Positions 6,348 through 6,585 of a stretch of 6,585 bases of DNA are shown here, in pieces. The DNA is from an uncultured Bacteroidales bacterium (GTDB lineage: Bacteria > Bacteroidota > Bacteroidia > Bacteroidales > UBA932): the NCBI GenBank assembly GCA_934725285.1, contig CAKVBK010000094.1, positions 1 through 6,585 of the forward strand, in the 5' to 3' direction. Within the stretch, counting starts at the first letter, position 1. The number at the start of each line of letters is the position of its first letter. The position numbers and the translations under genes were made by a program. The notes below the pieces were generated by a model. The model saw only the letters and a program-made list of their open reading frames with translations, made no database searches and had not been told where the DNA came from.

Positions 6348-6378
6348 CAAAGATAGCTATACTTTTCTATAATCCAAA
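6348..6378 (-). promoter_or_regulatory. Bacteroidota-type promoter for the efflux operon
   Basis: On the minus strand, TTTG (6378-6375) is followed after exactly 19 nt by TATCTTTG (6355-6348). This matches the -33 TTTG and -7 TAnnTTTG consensus described for the primary sigma factor of Bacteroides. The DNA just upstream is T/A-rich. The predicted transcript would start near 6340-6343, giving a leader of about 160 nt before the ATPase ATG. It is the only clear promoter in the window and the only one needed for all five genes. Confidence 0.8.
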
Positions 6379-6585
6379 AGTTTTTTAGAGAAAAATCACA
6401 AATTCTTGTAAATAACGTTTTAGCGCCCGATTTGTAACAAATTACACGCCAATTCATAGAAAATTCTTATCTTGCGGTCTGTGAACGCAAACCAAGGATT
6501 GAGAATAAACTTAGAAGCTGTTTTGATTTATTTGAAATGTTCTTTGAGGTGAAAAAATCTTCATTTTCTTCCCGCTTCTTCAGTC
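6379..6585. other. AT-rich upstream DNA without a recognisable gene
   Basis: Together with the leader this leaves about 400 nt without a clear gene at the right end. The stretch has long A/T runs and a 13-bp palindrome, ATTTGT-A-ACAAAT (6430-6442), centred about 80 nt upstream of the -7 box; it could be an activator site or chance. On the plus strand TATCTTG (6468-6474) is a near miss to a -7 box without a matching -33 element at the right distance. The stretch may hold the control region of a neighbouring gene beyond the edge. Confidence 0.4.

Overview
The window looks like a piece of a Bacteroidota chromosome, most likely Bacteroidales. Four things point there. The five-gene layout (ABC ATPase, two paralogous MacB/FtsX-type permeases, MacA-like adaptor, TolC-family protein) is common in that phylum. 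The one recognisable promoter matches the Bacteroidota primary-sigma pattern (TTTG, 19 nt, TAnnTTTG). No start codon has a convincing Shine-Dalgarno sequence. The partial tRNA does not encode CCA. Genus cannot be given. Genes have moderate GC, while the DNA beyond the promoter (6302-6585) is very AT-rich.

Layout, left to right. Positions 1-66 hold the 3' part of a plus-strand tRNA with anticodon CAT, cut by the window edge. A perfect 22-bp inverted repeat (61-82 / 87-108) follows, beginning inside the tRNA acceptor strand. It sits between convergent transcription units and is the best candidate for a shared terminator. The rest of the gene content is one minus-strand operon, transcribed right to left: ATPase (6181-5420), permease 1 (5416-4112), permease 2 (3989-2736), adaptor (2668-1556), outer-membrane channel (1551-232). 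Spacers are 3, 122, 67 and 4 nt. The two longer gaps contain a 14-bp palindrome and a 20-bp direct repeat. The promoter is at 6378-6348. A 10+10-bp inverted repeat lies directly against its -7 box, over the presumed start of transcription. The roughly 160-nt leader carries a REP-like inverted repeat and a possible 18-codon upstream ORF that overlaps the ATPase start as ATGA.

How the genes work together: the ATPase probably dimerises under a heterodimer of the two permeases. The permeases couple ATP hydrolysis to movements of their periplasmic domains. The membrane-anchored adaptor bridges to the TolC-like trimer, giving a MacAB-TolC-type path from periplasm to outside. The substrate cannot be read from sequence; peptides, lipids, antimicrobials or siderophore-like molecules are all possible for this family. 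No regulator gene, mobile element or CRISPR array is visible. I do not see a new multi-gene system. The most notable signals are in the non-coding DNA: the tRNA/terminator overlap, the odd tRNA T-loop, the operator on the promoter, and the structured leader.
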